NCBI GenBank assembly: GCA_002348185.1
Contig: DDYW01000021.1
Coordinates: 1 to 64,000, forward strand
Length of the DNA stretch: 64,000 nt
Direction of reading: 5' to 3'
From: Candidatus Hydrogenedentes bacterium UBA2224
Lineage (GTDB): Bacteria; Hydrogenedentota; Hydrogenedentia; Hydrogenedentales; SLHB01
Part shown: positions 33,369 to 41,084 of the stretch, piece after piece
Numbering within the stretch: position 1 is the first letter of the stretch
Layout of the letters: each line of letters starts with the position of its first letter
Notes under the pieces: model-generated
Database searches by the model: none
What the model saw: only the letters and a program-made list of their open reading frames with translations
What the model was told of the DNA's origin: nothing
Made by a program: the position numbers and the translations under genes

Positions 33369-34898
33369 GTGAGCATTGCGGCATTGTTGGAGGAACGGGC
33401 GCGGCAGCACGGTTCGCGCACGTTTCTGATTTGCGAAGATATCGAATACTCGTTCGAGACGATGCACGAGTACAGCACGCGCGTTGCGGTGAACCTGGCC
33501 GCGCACGGTGTGCAGCAGGGCGACAAAGTCGTGCTGCTGATGGGTAATTGCCTCGAGTATCTCTATGTATTCCTCGGGGCGGGACGCATCGGCGCGGTGA
33601 TTGTGCCGGTCAACCCCACGCTGAAAGCCGACGAAATCGCGCACATCGTGAATAATTCGGAGGCCGAAACGCTGATCACGGCGCCGGAACTCGCGTCCCT
33701 GATCCCCCAGCTCCGGGCCGTCCTGCCCAACGTGAAACGCTATTTCGTCGCGGGCGAGGCCACCGAAGACGCGGAGTCGTTTTCCACGCTGATGACCCCG
33801 GTCGCTGAGGCGCCGCCCATGGCGGCCGCGCCGGGCGACACGGCGGCGCTCATCTACACTTCCGGCACCACCGGCATGCCGAAAGGCGTGATGCTGACCC
33901 ACCGAAACTACCTCGCCAATGCCCTTATGCTGGTGAAATCGCAGACCGTGGTCGAGCACGACCGGTTTTTCTGCGTCTTGCCGCTATTCCATGTCAACGC
34001 GCAGGTGGTGACCATCCTGACCCCGCTGATGGGGGGGGCGTCGGTCGTGCTGATGAAAAAGTTCAACCCCTTCGCGATCCTGCCCATGATTCAGAAGCAC
34101 CGGCCGACCATTATGAGCGCGGTGCCCACCATTTATAACGTGATGTGCCGTCTCGCAAAGGCCCAGGACCAGGAGTACGACCTGTCCTCCATCCGGTCGT
34201 TCGCGACCGGCGCTGCTCCCATGCCCGAAGAAACCTACAACGAGGCGCTCCGCACCTTGAAACGGCCCATCATCGGCGGATACGGGTTGACCGAGGCCAC
34301 CTGTGCCAGCGCCGCGGCCGATTCCCGCGATCCCATTAAGTGGAACTCCGTGGGAAGCCCCCTCCCGTACACCATCATCCGCATCGCCGGCGAAGACGGC
34401 AAAGACGTGCCCTTCGGCGACGTCGGCGAGATTCTGATAGCCGGTCCCACGGTGATGAAGGGCTATTACAAGAACCCCGCCGCCACCGCCGAAGTGCTGC
34501 GCGACGGATGGCTGTACACCGGCGACCTCGGACAGTTCGACGAAGACGGTTACCTCTATATCGTGGGCCGCGTAAAAGACATGATCATCCGGGGCGGCCA
34601 GAACATCTACCCCCAGCAAATTGAGGATGTCATTTCGCGCCTTCCGGGCGTCGAAGAGTGCTGCGTGGTCGGCGTGGAAGAGGCGCGCTGGGGCCAGGAA
34701 GTGCTCGCCGTCGTCAAATGCACCGAAAACATCAACTTGGCGGAAAGCGACGTCATCCAGCATTGCCGGCGCTATCTGGCGAACTACAAGTGCCCCGCCT
34801 TCGTGCGGTTTGTCGACGAACTGCCGAAGACCCCGACCGGCAAGATCAAAAAGACGCAGGTGGCCGCGAGCTTCGCGGACATTGCCAAGAGCGGATAG
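33369..34898 (+). CDS. Acyl-CoA synthetase-like AMP-forming ligase
   Basis: A 509-residue adenylate-forming enzyme, most like medium/long-chain fatty acyl-CoA synthetases. The phosphate loop IYTSGTTGMPKGV (about 161-173), the GYGLTEA motif, WLYTGDLG and the C-terminal catalytic lysine motif PTGKIKKT are intact. It should activate a carboxylate through an acyl-AMP and then transfer it to CoA; chain length cannot be read. GTG 33369 is chosen as start because GAGAGG lies 9 nt upstream; TTG two codons earlier is too close to it. The small lipoprotein gene follows by 35 bp. Confidence 0.92.
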   Translation: MSIAALLEERARQHGSRTFLICEDIEYSFETMHEYSTRVAVNLAAHGVQQGDKVVLLMGNCLEYLYVFLGAGRIGAVIVPVNPTLKADEIAHIVNNSEAETLITAPELASLIPQLRAVLPNVKRYFVAGEATEDAESFSTLMTPVAEAPPMAAAPGDTAALIYTSGTTGMPKGVMLTHRNYLANALMLVKSQTVVEHDRFFCVLPLFHVNAQVVTILTPLMGGASVVLMKKFNPFAILPMIQKHRPTIMSAVPTIYNVMCRLAKAQDQEYDLSSIRSFATGAAPMPEETYNEALRTLKRPIIGGYGLTEATCASAAADSRDPIKWNSVGSPLPYTIIRIAGEDGKDVPFGDVGEILIAGPTVMKGYYKNPAATAEVLRDGWLYTGDLGQFDEDGYLYIVGRVKDMIIRGGQNIYPQQIEDVISRLPGVEECCVVGVEEARWGQEVLAVVKCTENINLAESDVIQHCRRYLANYKCPAFVRFVDELPKTPTGKIKKTQVAASFADIAKSG

Positions 34899-34933
34899 GC
34901 GCGCCAGGCCACGGACAGAGAGAGGAGTTCGCC

Positions 34934-35359
34934 ATGATGCGCAAACGGGCATTTTACGGACTGTTGACGGGGGTTCTGGTTCTGTGCGTCTGCGGATGCG
35001 CCACGACGCGACAAGGCATCTCCGACGACGAACTGATCCGCGAGACCCTCGCCACGTGGAAATCCGGGCTCGAAAGCCACGACCTCGACGTCCTGATGTC
35101 CACGATCTCCGAGGATTTCGTCAGCGACGAAGGGGGCGGCAAAGCCGACTTCCGCGAATACGTCGCCGGACTCTTCGACGACGGCACCTTGTCCGGCGCG
35201 AAGATGGACATTGACAGCGCCCGCGTCACCATCGAAGAAGAAATGGCCACGGTCGAGAACGCCGGCCTGAGCGGCGATCGCGGCAGCGTCCTGCTCGACA
35301 TGGACCTCAAGAAAGAGGACGATGGCGTCTGGCGCATCGTGGGCCTGCAAGCCTACTAG
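34934..35359 (+). CDS. Small lipoprotein with SnoaL/NTF2-like domain
   Basis: A 141-residue protein with a lipoprotein signal peptide; the lipobox VCGC puts the lipidated Cys at about 22. The mature domain starts with a helix (DDELIRETLATWKSGLESHD) and the phrase LDVLMSTISEDFVSDEG, then a closing beta hairpin (GVWRIVGLQAY), as in NTF2-like/SnoaL-type or DUF4440-type folds. No catalytic residues can be named. GAGGAG lies 6 nt before the ATG. It may be cotranscribed with the ligase gene. Confidence 0.8.
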   Translation: MMRKRAFYGLLTGVLVLCVCGCATTRQGISDDELIRETLATWKSGLESHDLDVLMSTISEDFVSDEGGGKADFREYVAGLFDDGTLSGAKMDIDSARVTIEEEMATVENAGLSGDRGSVLLDMDLKKEDDGVWRIVGLQAY

Positions 35360-35499
35360 ACGCGGTATCCCGACACGCCGGGCCGACGCCGCGCCCGGGA
35401 GCCAGGTGACAGCCACGACATGCTCCGGCGAAGGGTACCGCCGGCCAAGGACAGAAAACAGGCGTCCCCCCGGCGTCCGGCGCGTTCCCCGCGTTCGGG

Positions 35500-37251
35500 C
35501 TATTCCTTGATGTGGTGCTTGATGTCGACGATCTCGCCCTTGAAGATATCGACGACTTTGGCGATGTGGGGGTCTTCCAGGGCCTGCCGCGCCAGCTCCG
35601 GGTTCACGTGGGCGGCGGCCGCGCGGGGTGGGGCTTCGCGCGCAGGCCGCGGGGACTCCGGGCTGTCTCCGTTGACGCGCGTGCGGTAGCCGGTCAGGTT
35701 GGCGGTCCACGTTCGCAGAATGCGCTCCACCGCGGCGCGGTTTTCGGGTCGTTCGAGGTAAGTTCGCGCGTTTTGCTGGTCGTGGGTGAAGTCGAGGAGG
35801 ATGGTCTCGTTCTCGATGGCGGCGGGAGACGCCTGACCGAGCCAGATGCCGAGATTGAGGTTTTCGGCGCCGGCTTTCTCCGTTACGCGCAGCCACGCCT
35901 CGCGCAGGTTGGTTTCCGAGACGGTTGCACAGGAGGATGCGGCGGGGGATTCATGCTCGGGACACTGCGCCGGAGCCTGGTGCGGCGCCGGCGCACGCTT
36001 AGGGGGGCTGGATTTGCCCTCGCCCTTGCCGCCCTTGCCGGCCTGCGCCGTTTGCGCCGCCGGCGGGGTCGCGGCGGCCACGGGGCCCACGCCACCGGCG
36101 CCGAGCTGGACGAGTTTTTCGAGCACGGTGTCGACCGATACCTCGACGGCCACCTTCGACACGCGGATCAGGAGCGTTTCCAGCGCGATGCGCTGCGCAA
36201 GCTGCGAATCGAACCCCTTCGAGAGTTCCGCGAACTGCTCGATCAATTGGATGAGACGCGTCAAGAGGAACCGGTCCGCCCGCTCCTGCATCGCCGCGAT
36301 CTCATGCCCGGGCAAGGCCAGCAGTTCCGGGATCCGGGCCCCGGCGGTCTTGCACACCAGCAGGTTCCGGAAATACCGGATGATGTCCTGAACAAACTGG
36401 GACAGATCCTTTCCCGTCGCCACGATGTCCTCGACGAGCCGGAGCTGCGTGGCGATGTCCGCGTCCAGGATGGCGTCGCACAGCGCGTTGAGCTGTGCCC
36501 AGTCGACCAGACCCAGCACTTCGAATACGTCCTTAAACGTAATCTCCCGGCCGCAATACGAGATCAACTGTTCCAGGATGCTCTCGGCATCGCGGATGCC
36601 CCCGTCCGCGGCGCGCGCAATGGCATACAGCACCTCGTCGGAACAGGTCACCTTTTCCTGGTCGAGGATGCGGCGCAGCAGGGCGCAGATGTCCTCCTGG
36701 CCCACGCGGCGGAAATCGTAGCGCTGGCAGCGCGAGATAATCGTGGCCGGCACCTTGTGCGCTTCGGTCGTCGCCAGGATAAACACCGCATGGGCGGGCG
36801 GCTCTTCGAGCGTCTTGAGCAGCGCGTTGAAGGCGGCACCGCTCAACTGGTGCACCTCGTCAATCACGTAAATCTTGTACCGCGACGACGAAGGCACCAG
36901 GCGGACATTGTCGCGGATCTGCCGGACATCGTCGACGCTGTTGTTGGAGGCGCCGTCGATTTCGAGGACGTCGATGTTGCGGCCCGCGGCGATGGATACG
37001 CAGTTCTCGCAGGTTCCGCAGGGATTGGGGGTGGGGCCGTCGGACGACCGGCAGTTGAGCGCTTTGGCCAGGATGCGCGCCGTGGTGGTCTTCCCGATGC
37101 CGCGCGAACCGATGAACAGGTAGGCGTGGCCGATGCGCTGATTCTCGATGGCGTTCTGAAGGGTGCGCGTGATGTGCTGCTGGCCCACGACCTCGTCGAA
37201 GGCCTGGGGCCGCCACGTTCGCGCCAAAACCTGGTAGTGCCCTTCCGCCAT
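35500..37251 (-). CDS. dnaX: DNA polymerase III subunit gamma/tau
   Basis: A 583-residue AAA+ clamp-loader subunit. The Walker A motif is GSRGIGKTTTAR, four zinc-binding cysteines lie in the following region (NCRSS, then PCGTCENC), DEVHQLS is Walker B and SRCQRYDF the sensor/arginine region. Domain III and a Pro/Ala/Lys linker follow, then a C-terminal tau-like region. The length fits a tau-type product; no obvious slippery site for a gamma product was found. The start MAEGHYQVLARTWRP at 37251 has GGAGGCGAGGG upstream. A gene for SRP RNA lies directly upstream on the same strand, an arrangement seen in other bacteria. Confidence 0.95.
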   Translation of the reverse strand: MAEGHYQVLARTWRPQAFDEVVGQQHITRTLQNAIENQRIGHAYLFIGSRGIGKTTTARILAKALNCRSSDGPTPNPCGTCENCVSIAAGRNIDVLEIDGASNNSVDDVRQIRDNVRLVPSSSRYKIYVIDEVHQLSGAAFNALLKTLEEPPAHAVFILATTEAHKVPATIISRCQRYDFRRVGQEDICALLRRILDQEKVTCSDEVLYAIARAADGGIRDAESILEQLISYCGREITFKDVFEVLGLVDWAQLNALCDAILDADIATQLRLVEDIVATGKDLSQFVQDIIRYFRNLLVCKTAGARIPELLALPGHEIAAMQERADRFLLTRLIQLIEQFAELSKGFDSQLAQRIALETLLIRVSKVAVEVSVDTVLEKLVQLGAGGVGPVAAATPPAAQTAQAGKGGKGEGKSSPPKRAPAPHQAPAQCPEHESPAASSCATVSETNLREAWLRVTEKAGAENLNLGIWLGQASPAAIENETILLDFTHDQQNARTYLERPENRAAVERILRTWTANLTGYRTRVNGDSPESPRPAREAPPRAAAAHVNPELARQALEDPHIAKVVDIFKGEIVDIKHHIKE

Positions 37252-37337
37252 GACCACCCTCGCCTCCGCGGCCGCACGGCCCTGGCCTGCGGCGGCCTCC
37301 AATTGCCCCCCGGCGCTTGTGCCAGGAAAACAAAAAA

Positions 37338-37612
37338 TGCCCGCGCACCCACCGTCGAACGCTTACCCAGAGCGGCCACGGGGCCGTTGACTCGGGCCAG
37401 GCGTCCCTACAGCACACGAGAAGAACCGCCTGCGGCTGCTTCCGTCAGGATCTGACCGGGTTCAGCAGCTTCCCGTTGAGTAGGACCCAGCCGTCAGCGC
37501 CTCGTACCCCGCGCCTGACCAAAAGGCAAGACGCCCTCGGGTGGGAATTCGACCTCGCTAAAGCGGATTGCGAGTGCAGGACACCGCTAACTTCCCGTCT
37601 AGCGCGGGCAAA
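37338..37612 (-). ncRNA. ffs: Large bacterial signal recognition particle RNA (with Alu domain)
   Basis: The minus strand folds as the long type of SRP RNA. The ends pair: GCCCGCGC (37609-37602) with GCGCGGGC (37346-37339), followed by A and a T6 run that can act as terminator. The Alu domain contains AGCGGTGTCCTGCACTCGCA and then ATCCGCT (37588-37562), close to the Bacillus subtilis scRNA. The apical SRP54-binding hairpin contains CCCGGTCAGATCCTGACGGA then AGCAGCC, in which UCC-UGAC-GGA (37450-37441) replaces the common GGAA tetraloop. The RNA pairs with Ffh protein to target nascent membrane proteins. About 275 nt, compared with about 110 nt for the short type. Confidence 0.9.
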
Positions 37613-37644
37613 CTCAAAATCTGCGCCAAAACAGCGTAACACTC

Positions 37645-37674
37645 ACTTTAGCATTCATCGCGGGGGCCAGTCAA
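37645..37674 (-). promoter_or_regulatory. Promoter of the SRP RNA gene
   Basis: On the minus strand TTGACT (37674-37669), 18 bp, TAAAGT (37650-37645). Transcription would begin about 25 nt before the mature 5' end. The -10 box and spacing are the same as for the pseudopilin operon promoter. Confidence 0.65.
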
Positions 37675-37801
37675 TTTACCCGTTTCGTCCCGAACCATTG
37701 GCTAACGCGAAGGCTGATTACTCCGATGCGTGCGCCTTCGGGCGCTGGAGCTTTTGTCGACTCACCCACGTGGTGAAACAAGAGACGATTCTGCCTTCCG
37801 G

Positions 37802-38068
37802 GGTGCCAAAGGCGCGAAAACATGCCAGCCCAGCCCGCAGGGCTCCGAGTCCCGCAGGGACGGCAGACCGAAGCGCCCATGTTCTCGCGTCTGGAGCGCC
37901 GAAGGCGCGAAAACATGCCAGACCAGTCCGCAGGGCTCCGAGTCCCGCAGGGACGGCAGACAATAGCCCACCACTTCAGGAACCTCCGCATCCCTCGAAT
38001 CACAAGTCCCGTAGGGACGGCAGACCGAAGCGCCCATGTTCTCGCGTCTGGAGCGCCGAAGGCGCGGC
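37802..38068. repeat. About 93-bp tandem repeat with internal palindromes
   Basis: Two copies and a partial third, after a short insertion, of a unit containing GGCGCGAAAACATGCCAG, GTCCCGCAGGGAC and CGCCCATGTTCTCGCGTC. GTCCC/GGGAC is a self-complementary core and CATGTT/AACATG brackets the unit. It fills the gap between the SRP RNA and the DUF4091 gene; no gene is present in 37675-38339. Confidence 0.8.
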
Positions 38069-38083
38069 GGAGACGTGCACGAG

Positions 38084-38125
38084 GCGGACGGTATGGACAA
38101 TATGGACGGCATGGACGGTATGGAA
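38084..38125. repeat. 9-bp tandem array, locus 4 (5 units)
   Basis: ATGGAC-type units start at 38084, 38093, 38102, 38111 and 38120 (the first and last with one change). The array directly abuts an inverted copy of the GCCTCACGCAAAG element. Confidence 0.85.
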
Positions 38126-38130
38126 ACATC

Positions 38131-38163
38131 CGTCTTGGCGTCTTGGCGCCTTTGCGTGAGGCG
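38131..38163 (-). repeat. Dispersed GCCTCACGCAAAG element, inverted copy
   Basis: The minus strand reads GCCTCACGCAAAGGCGCCAA and on, matching the core of the 46-bp element at 4900-4945. Confidence 0.65.
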
Positions 38164-38339
38164 CTGGTCCGCCCGTATCGCATTTCCCACCCGCGATTCG
38201 GATCCCTGGGGTGGCCGGTTGCACCTGTCGCCCGCAGCGGATATGCTGGCCTCTGAGCAGCGGTTCCTGCCTCCGCGCGGCACGAGGCGCCCGCGCAGGA
38301 GAGACGGAAGAGACCAATGGCGAGAGGGAGAGGGTACCC

Positions 38340-40253
38340 ATGACCATGCACCTGTTCCTGGCGGTTTCTGTGGCGATCAGCCTGGGGATCCACGCGGCCG
38401 AGCCGCCGGCCGTCAGCGTGTGGGCGCCCCCGCCGCTAACCAAGGTCTTGCGCGACGCCGTTCCGCCTTCCGAAGGGGCCGAGCCGCTCCTCATCGAAGG
38501 CGCCCGCAACGAAACGGTCAGCGCGCAGGCGGCCGTGCGCTCCGCGGAGAACGCGGTGGCCGCCCGGATGTCGATCTCGGACCTCACGCACCGCGAAACC
38601 GGCGCTGCGCTTCCCGCCAGCGCCGTAAGCCTCCAGTGGGAACGGTATATCGCCATTGATCGCAACACCACGGGCCTCCCCGGCGACGAACTCGTCGCCA
38701 GCGCGCCCAACAGCATCCCGGACCCCTTCTGGGAGGCCGAAAACATCCCGCTCCAGGCCGGGGAGACGCAGGCGGCGTGGCTCGAGGTGGTCATCCCGGC
38801 CGATGCCGCGCCCGGCGATTACGACGGGACGCTCACCATCACGGCGGACGGCCAGTCCGCCCGATTGCCGGTCGCCCTGCACGTCTGGAATTTCGTCGTG
38901 CCGGATGAACGCCACCTCTCGGTCGTGAACTGGTGGCGGTTTCCGGGGTTGGGGTTCGAAGGGCGGTTTGAACCGTTTTCCGACGCGTATTACCAGTTTC
39001 TGGGGGAATGCTGCGCGTTTCTCGCGGCCCACCGTCAGACCGACATCCAGTTGTCTCTGAACGAACTGGTACAGGAGGTCGCGGGGGTCGACGGCAGCGT
39101 AAGCTACGACACGTCGCGGCTCGAACGGTTCACCGCCACAGCGTTCGAGCACGGCATTCGGCAGATTCATCTGCACGGCGTGGGAACGCGCACCGGGAAC
39201 CACACCGAGCCGGACGGCCGCATCGAACCGGTTGCCGCGTCCATGAACCGCCTGCCCGCACTCGAGGCCGTGATACAGCAACACCAGTGGCAGGGCCGCA
39301 TCGCGGTCAACATCTCCGACGAACCGTTCATCCATCACGAACAGTCGTACGCGGCTGTGGTTCGTCAGGTGCATCAGCTTGCGCCGAGCGTCCGGGTGAT
39401 CGAGGCGGTGGAAGCGGAGTTTTTCGGCGACCTCGACATCTACGTGCCCAAACTGAGCCACCTCAACCTGTGGTATCCCCGGTTTCAGGACGTGCAGCGC
39501 GAAGGCAAGGAACTCTGGTATTACACCTGCTGCCACCCGGTCGGGCGCTACCCGAACCGCTTTCTCGATCAGTCGCTCCTGAAAGGGCGCGCGTTGTTCT
39601 GGATCAATTACCTCTATGACCTCGACGGATACCTGCACTGGGGCCTGAACCATTTTTACGGCGACGATCCCTACACGCAGGAGGCCATCAGCCACGACCT
39701 GCCGCTCGGGGACCGTGCCGTGGTGTATCCCGGCGAATCGAAGTATCTCGGCTCGCTCCGGTTCAGCACCATGCGCGACGGCTTGCAGGATTTCGAATAC
39801 CTGTGGCTGCTCGAAGACGGTCTGCGGCAGCTCAAGGAGCGCGTGGGCGACGACGCGTACTGGCTCGAGCCGCGCCAGCGCTCCCTCGAACTGTGCCGCC
39901 GGGTGGTGCAATCGTTCTACGACCACACCCGCGACCCCCAGGCGCTGATGGAGACCCGGCGCATGCTCGCGGCAGAGATCGAAGCCCTCGCCGCCGCCCC
40001 GCTGCTGGTCGTCCAGACCTCGCCGCCGGAGAACACCTTTGTGCCCGCGGGACCGCGAAACATCGGCGTGCGCGGCCTGGTCGCGCCCGGAGCCGCGGTG
40101 ACGGTCAACGGGAAACCCGTCCCCGTGCGCGAAAGCGGCTATTTCTGCCTGGCCTGTTTCATGCGGGACGACCAGCCCGTCATCACGGTCACCGTCGACG
40201 AAAATGGAGCGCACCGTTCGGTCTCACGATCGTTTATACTGGAGCAAGAATAA
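38340..40253 (+). CDS. Secreted DUF4091 / GH123-like protein
   Basis: A 637-residue protein with a signal peptide (LFLAVSVAISLGIHAAE). An N-terminal beta domain precedes a TIM-barrel region with VNISDEPF, whose D327-E328 pair corresponds to the Asp-Glu pair of GH123. LRFSTMRDGLQDFEYLWLLED (two pieces, about residues 470-490) is the DUF4091 signature. A small C-terminal domain (ENTFVPAGPRNIGVRGLVAP) resembles the bacterial Ig-like modules that often end surface enzymes. It shares this architecture with the 9.1-kb gene but is shorter and lacks the discoidin-like front. Substrate unknown. Confidence 0.85.
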   Translation: MTMHLFLAVSVAISLGIHAAEPPAVSVWAPPPLTKVLRDAVPPSEGAEPLLIEGARNETVSAQAAVRSAENAVAARMSISDLTHRETGAALPASAVSLQWERYIAIDRNTTGLPGDELVASAPNSIPDPFWEAENIPLQAGETQAAWLEVVIPADAAPGDYDGTLTITADGQSARLPVALHVWNFVVPDERHLSVVNWWRFPGLGFEGRFEPFSDAYYQFLGECCAFLAAHRQTDIQLSLNELVQEVAGVDGSVSYDTSRLERFTATAFEHGIRQIHLHGVGTRTGNHTEPDGRIEPVAASMNRLPALEAVIQQHQWQGRIAVNISDEPFIHHEQSYAAVVRQVHQLAPSVRVIEAVEAEFFGDLDIYVPKLSHLNLWYPRFQDVQREGKELWYYTCCHPVGRYPNRFLDQSLLKGRALFWINYLYDLDGYLHWGLNHFYGDDPYTQEAISHDLPLGDRAVVYPGESKYLGSLRFSTMRDGLQDFEYLWLLEDGLRQLKERVGDDAYWLEPRQRSLELCRRVVQSFYDHTRDPQALMETRRMLAAEIEALAAAPLLVVQTSPPENTFVPAGPRNIGVRGLVAPGAAVTVNGKPVPVRESGYFCLACFMRDDQPVITVTVDENGAHRSVSRSFILEQE

Positions 40254-40287
40254 GGGTGAGCAACCCCCGGACCTGAGGGAAGACTGA

Positions 40288-40884
40288 ATGGCATACGATC
40301 CGGAAAAACTTGCCGAATCACTCCGCCTGGAAGCCGGCCTGCTTCTGGAACGGTCCGGCCTCGCGCCCACGCTCCATGGGTACGGACAGGTCCACCTGAC
40401 GGGCAGCTACGCCCTCGATCTCATGGCGTGGCGCGACGTGGACATTCAACTCGTGCTTTTCGAAATCTGGGATCCCCTCGATGCCTTTTTCGCCCTGGGC
40501 CACCAGATCGCCAAGCAGCGCGGCGTGATTCGCATGACCTTCGGAAACCATCTTCGCAAGCCCACGCCGAAACTGCCCGGCGGACTCTATTGGGGCGTGC
40601 GGATGCTCAGCCTCGACAACGGGGAGGAATGGACACTCGATATCTGGGCCGTGGACGAGACCCACGTCCAGCAAAACAACGGTCTTATGCAGCGTATCCG
40701 CGACGCCCTGGACGTTCCGTCACGCCGCCTGATCCTCGATATGAAACACGCTCTCCTCACCAGCGAGGGCCGCACCCCGCCTCTCAGCGGCATCCCTCTG
40801 TGCGAAGCGGTGTTGTTCGAAGGCCTCCGCGACGAAGCCGCTATTCGCGCCTATCTCCGTCGGCAGGGGGTCGAGGGCGTCTGA
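40288..40884 (+). CDS. Nucleotidyltransferase-fold protein
   Basis: A 198-residue cytoplasmic protein of the polymerase-beta nucleotidyltransferase superfamily. The signature G39-S40 followed nine residues later by D50-x-D52 (GSYALDLMAWRDVD) is intact, and D118 in TLDIW is a good third carboxylate. Such small proteins include antibiotic nucleotidyltransferases and AMP-transferring enzymes, but nothing pins down the acceptor. GAGGGAAG lies before the ATG. It follows the DUF4091 gene by 34 bp and may be cotranscribed, though a functional tie is not apparent. Confidence 0.75.
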   Translation: MAYDPEKLAESLRLEAGLLLERSGLAPTLHGYGQVHLTGSYALDLMAWRDVDIQLVLFEIWDPLDAFFALGHQIAKQRGVIRMTFGNHLRKPTPKLPGGLYWGVRMLSLDNGEEWTLDIWAVDETHVQQNNGLMQRIRDALDVPSRRLILDMKHALLTSEGRTPPLSGIPLCEAVLFEGLRDEAAIRAYLRRQGVEGV

Positions 40885-40901
40885 GGGGAGAGAGAGAAGT
40901 A

Positions 40902-41080
40902 GACAGGATTTACAAGACTTACAGGATTTTGGGGCCCGAGCTTTCCTGCAGTCTCTGCCTGACCGTCTCGCTGTCGCTTTTGGTATTTTCACTTAAATAT
41001 TATGTTGTCTATTCAGCAATTAGAAAAGCAAAAACTGGAGTGTGACCGTTTTAATAAAATCTTGTCCATCCTGCCAATTA
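40902..41080. repeat. AT-rich insert bracketed by inverted short repeats
   Basis: GACAGGATTTACAAGACTTA and the following CAGGATTTT (40902-40930) face AAAATCTTGTCCATCCTGCC (41057-41076) in the opposite direction. The 120 bp between them are AT-rich compared with the rest of the window and contain no gene. The convergent genes on either side end here. Confidence 0.6.
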
Positions 41081-41084
41081 TGCC

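Noticed and set aside
37394..37492. Short 4.5S-type SRP RNA only
   Set aside because: The apical domain alone would fit, but the flanks match the Alu domain and terminal helix of the long form, so the longer RNA was called.
37500..37612. A tRNA in the GTCGAATTCCC stretch upstream of dnaX
   Set aside because: No acceptor stem or anticodon arm can be drawn; the bases belong to the Alu domain of the SRP RNA.
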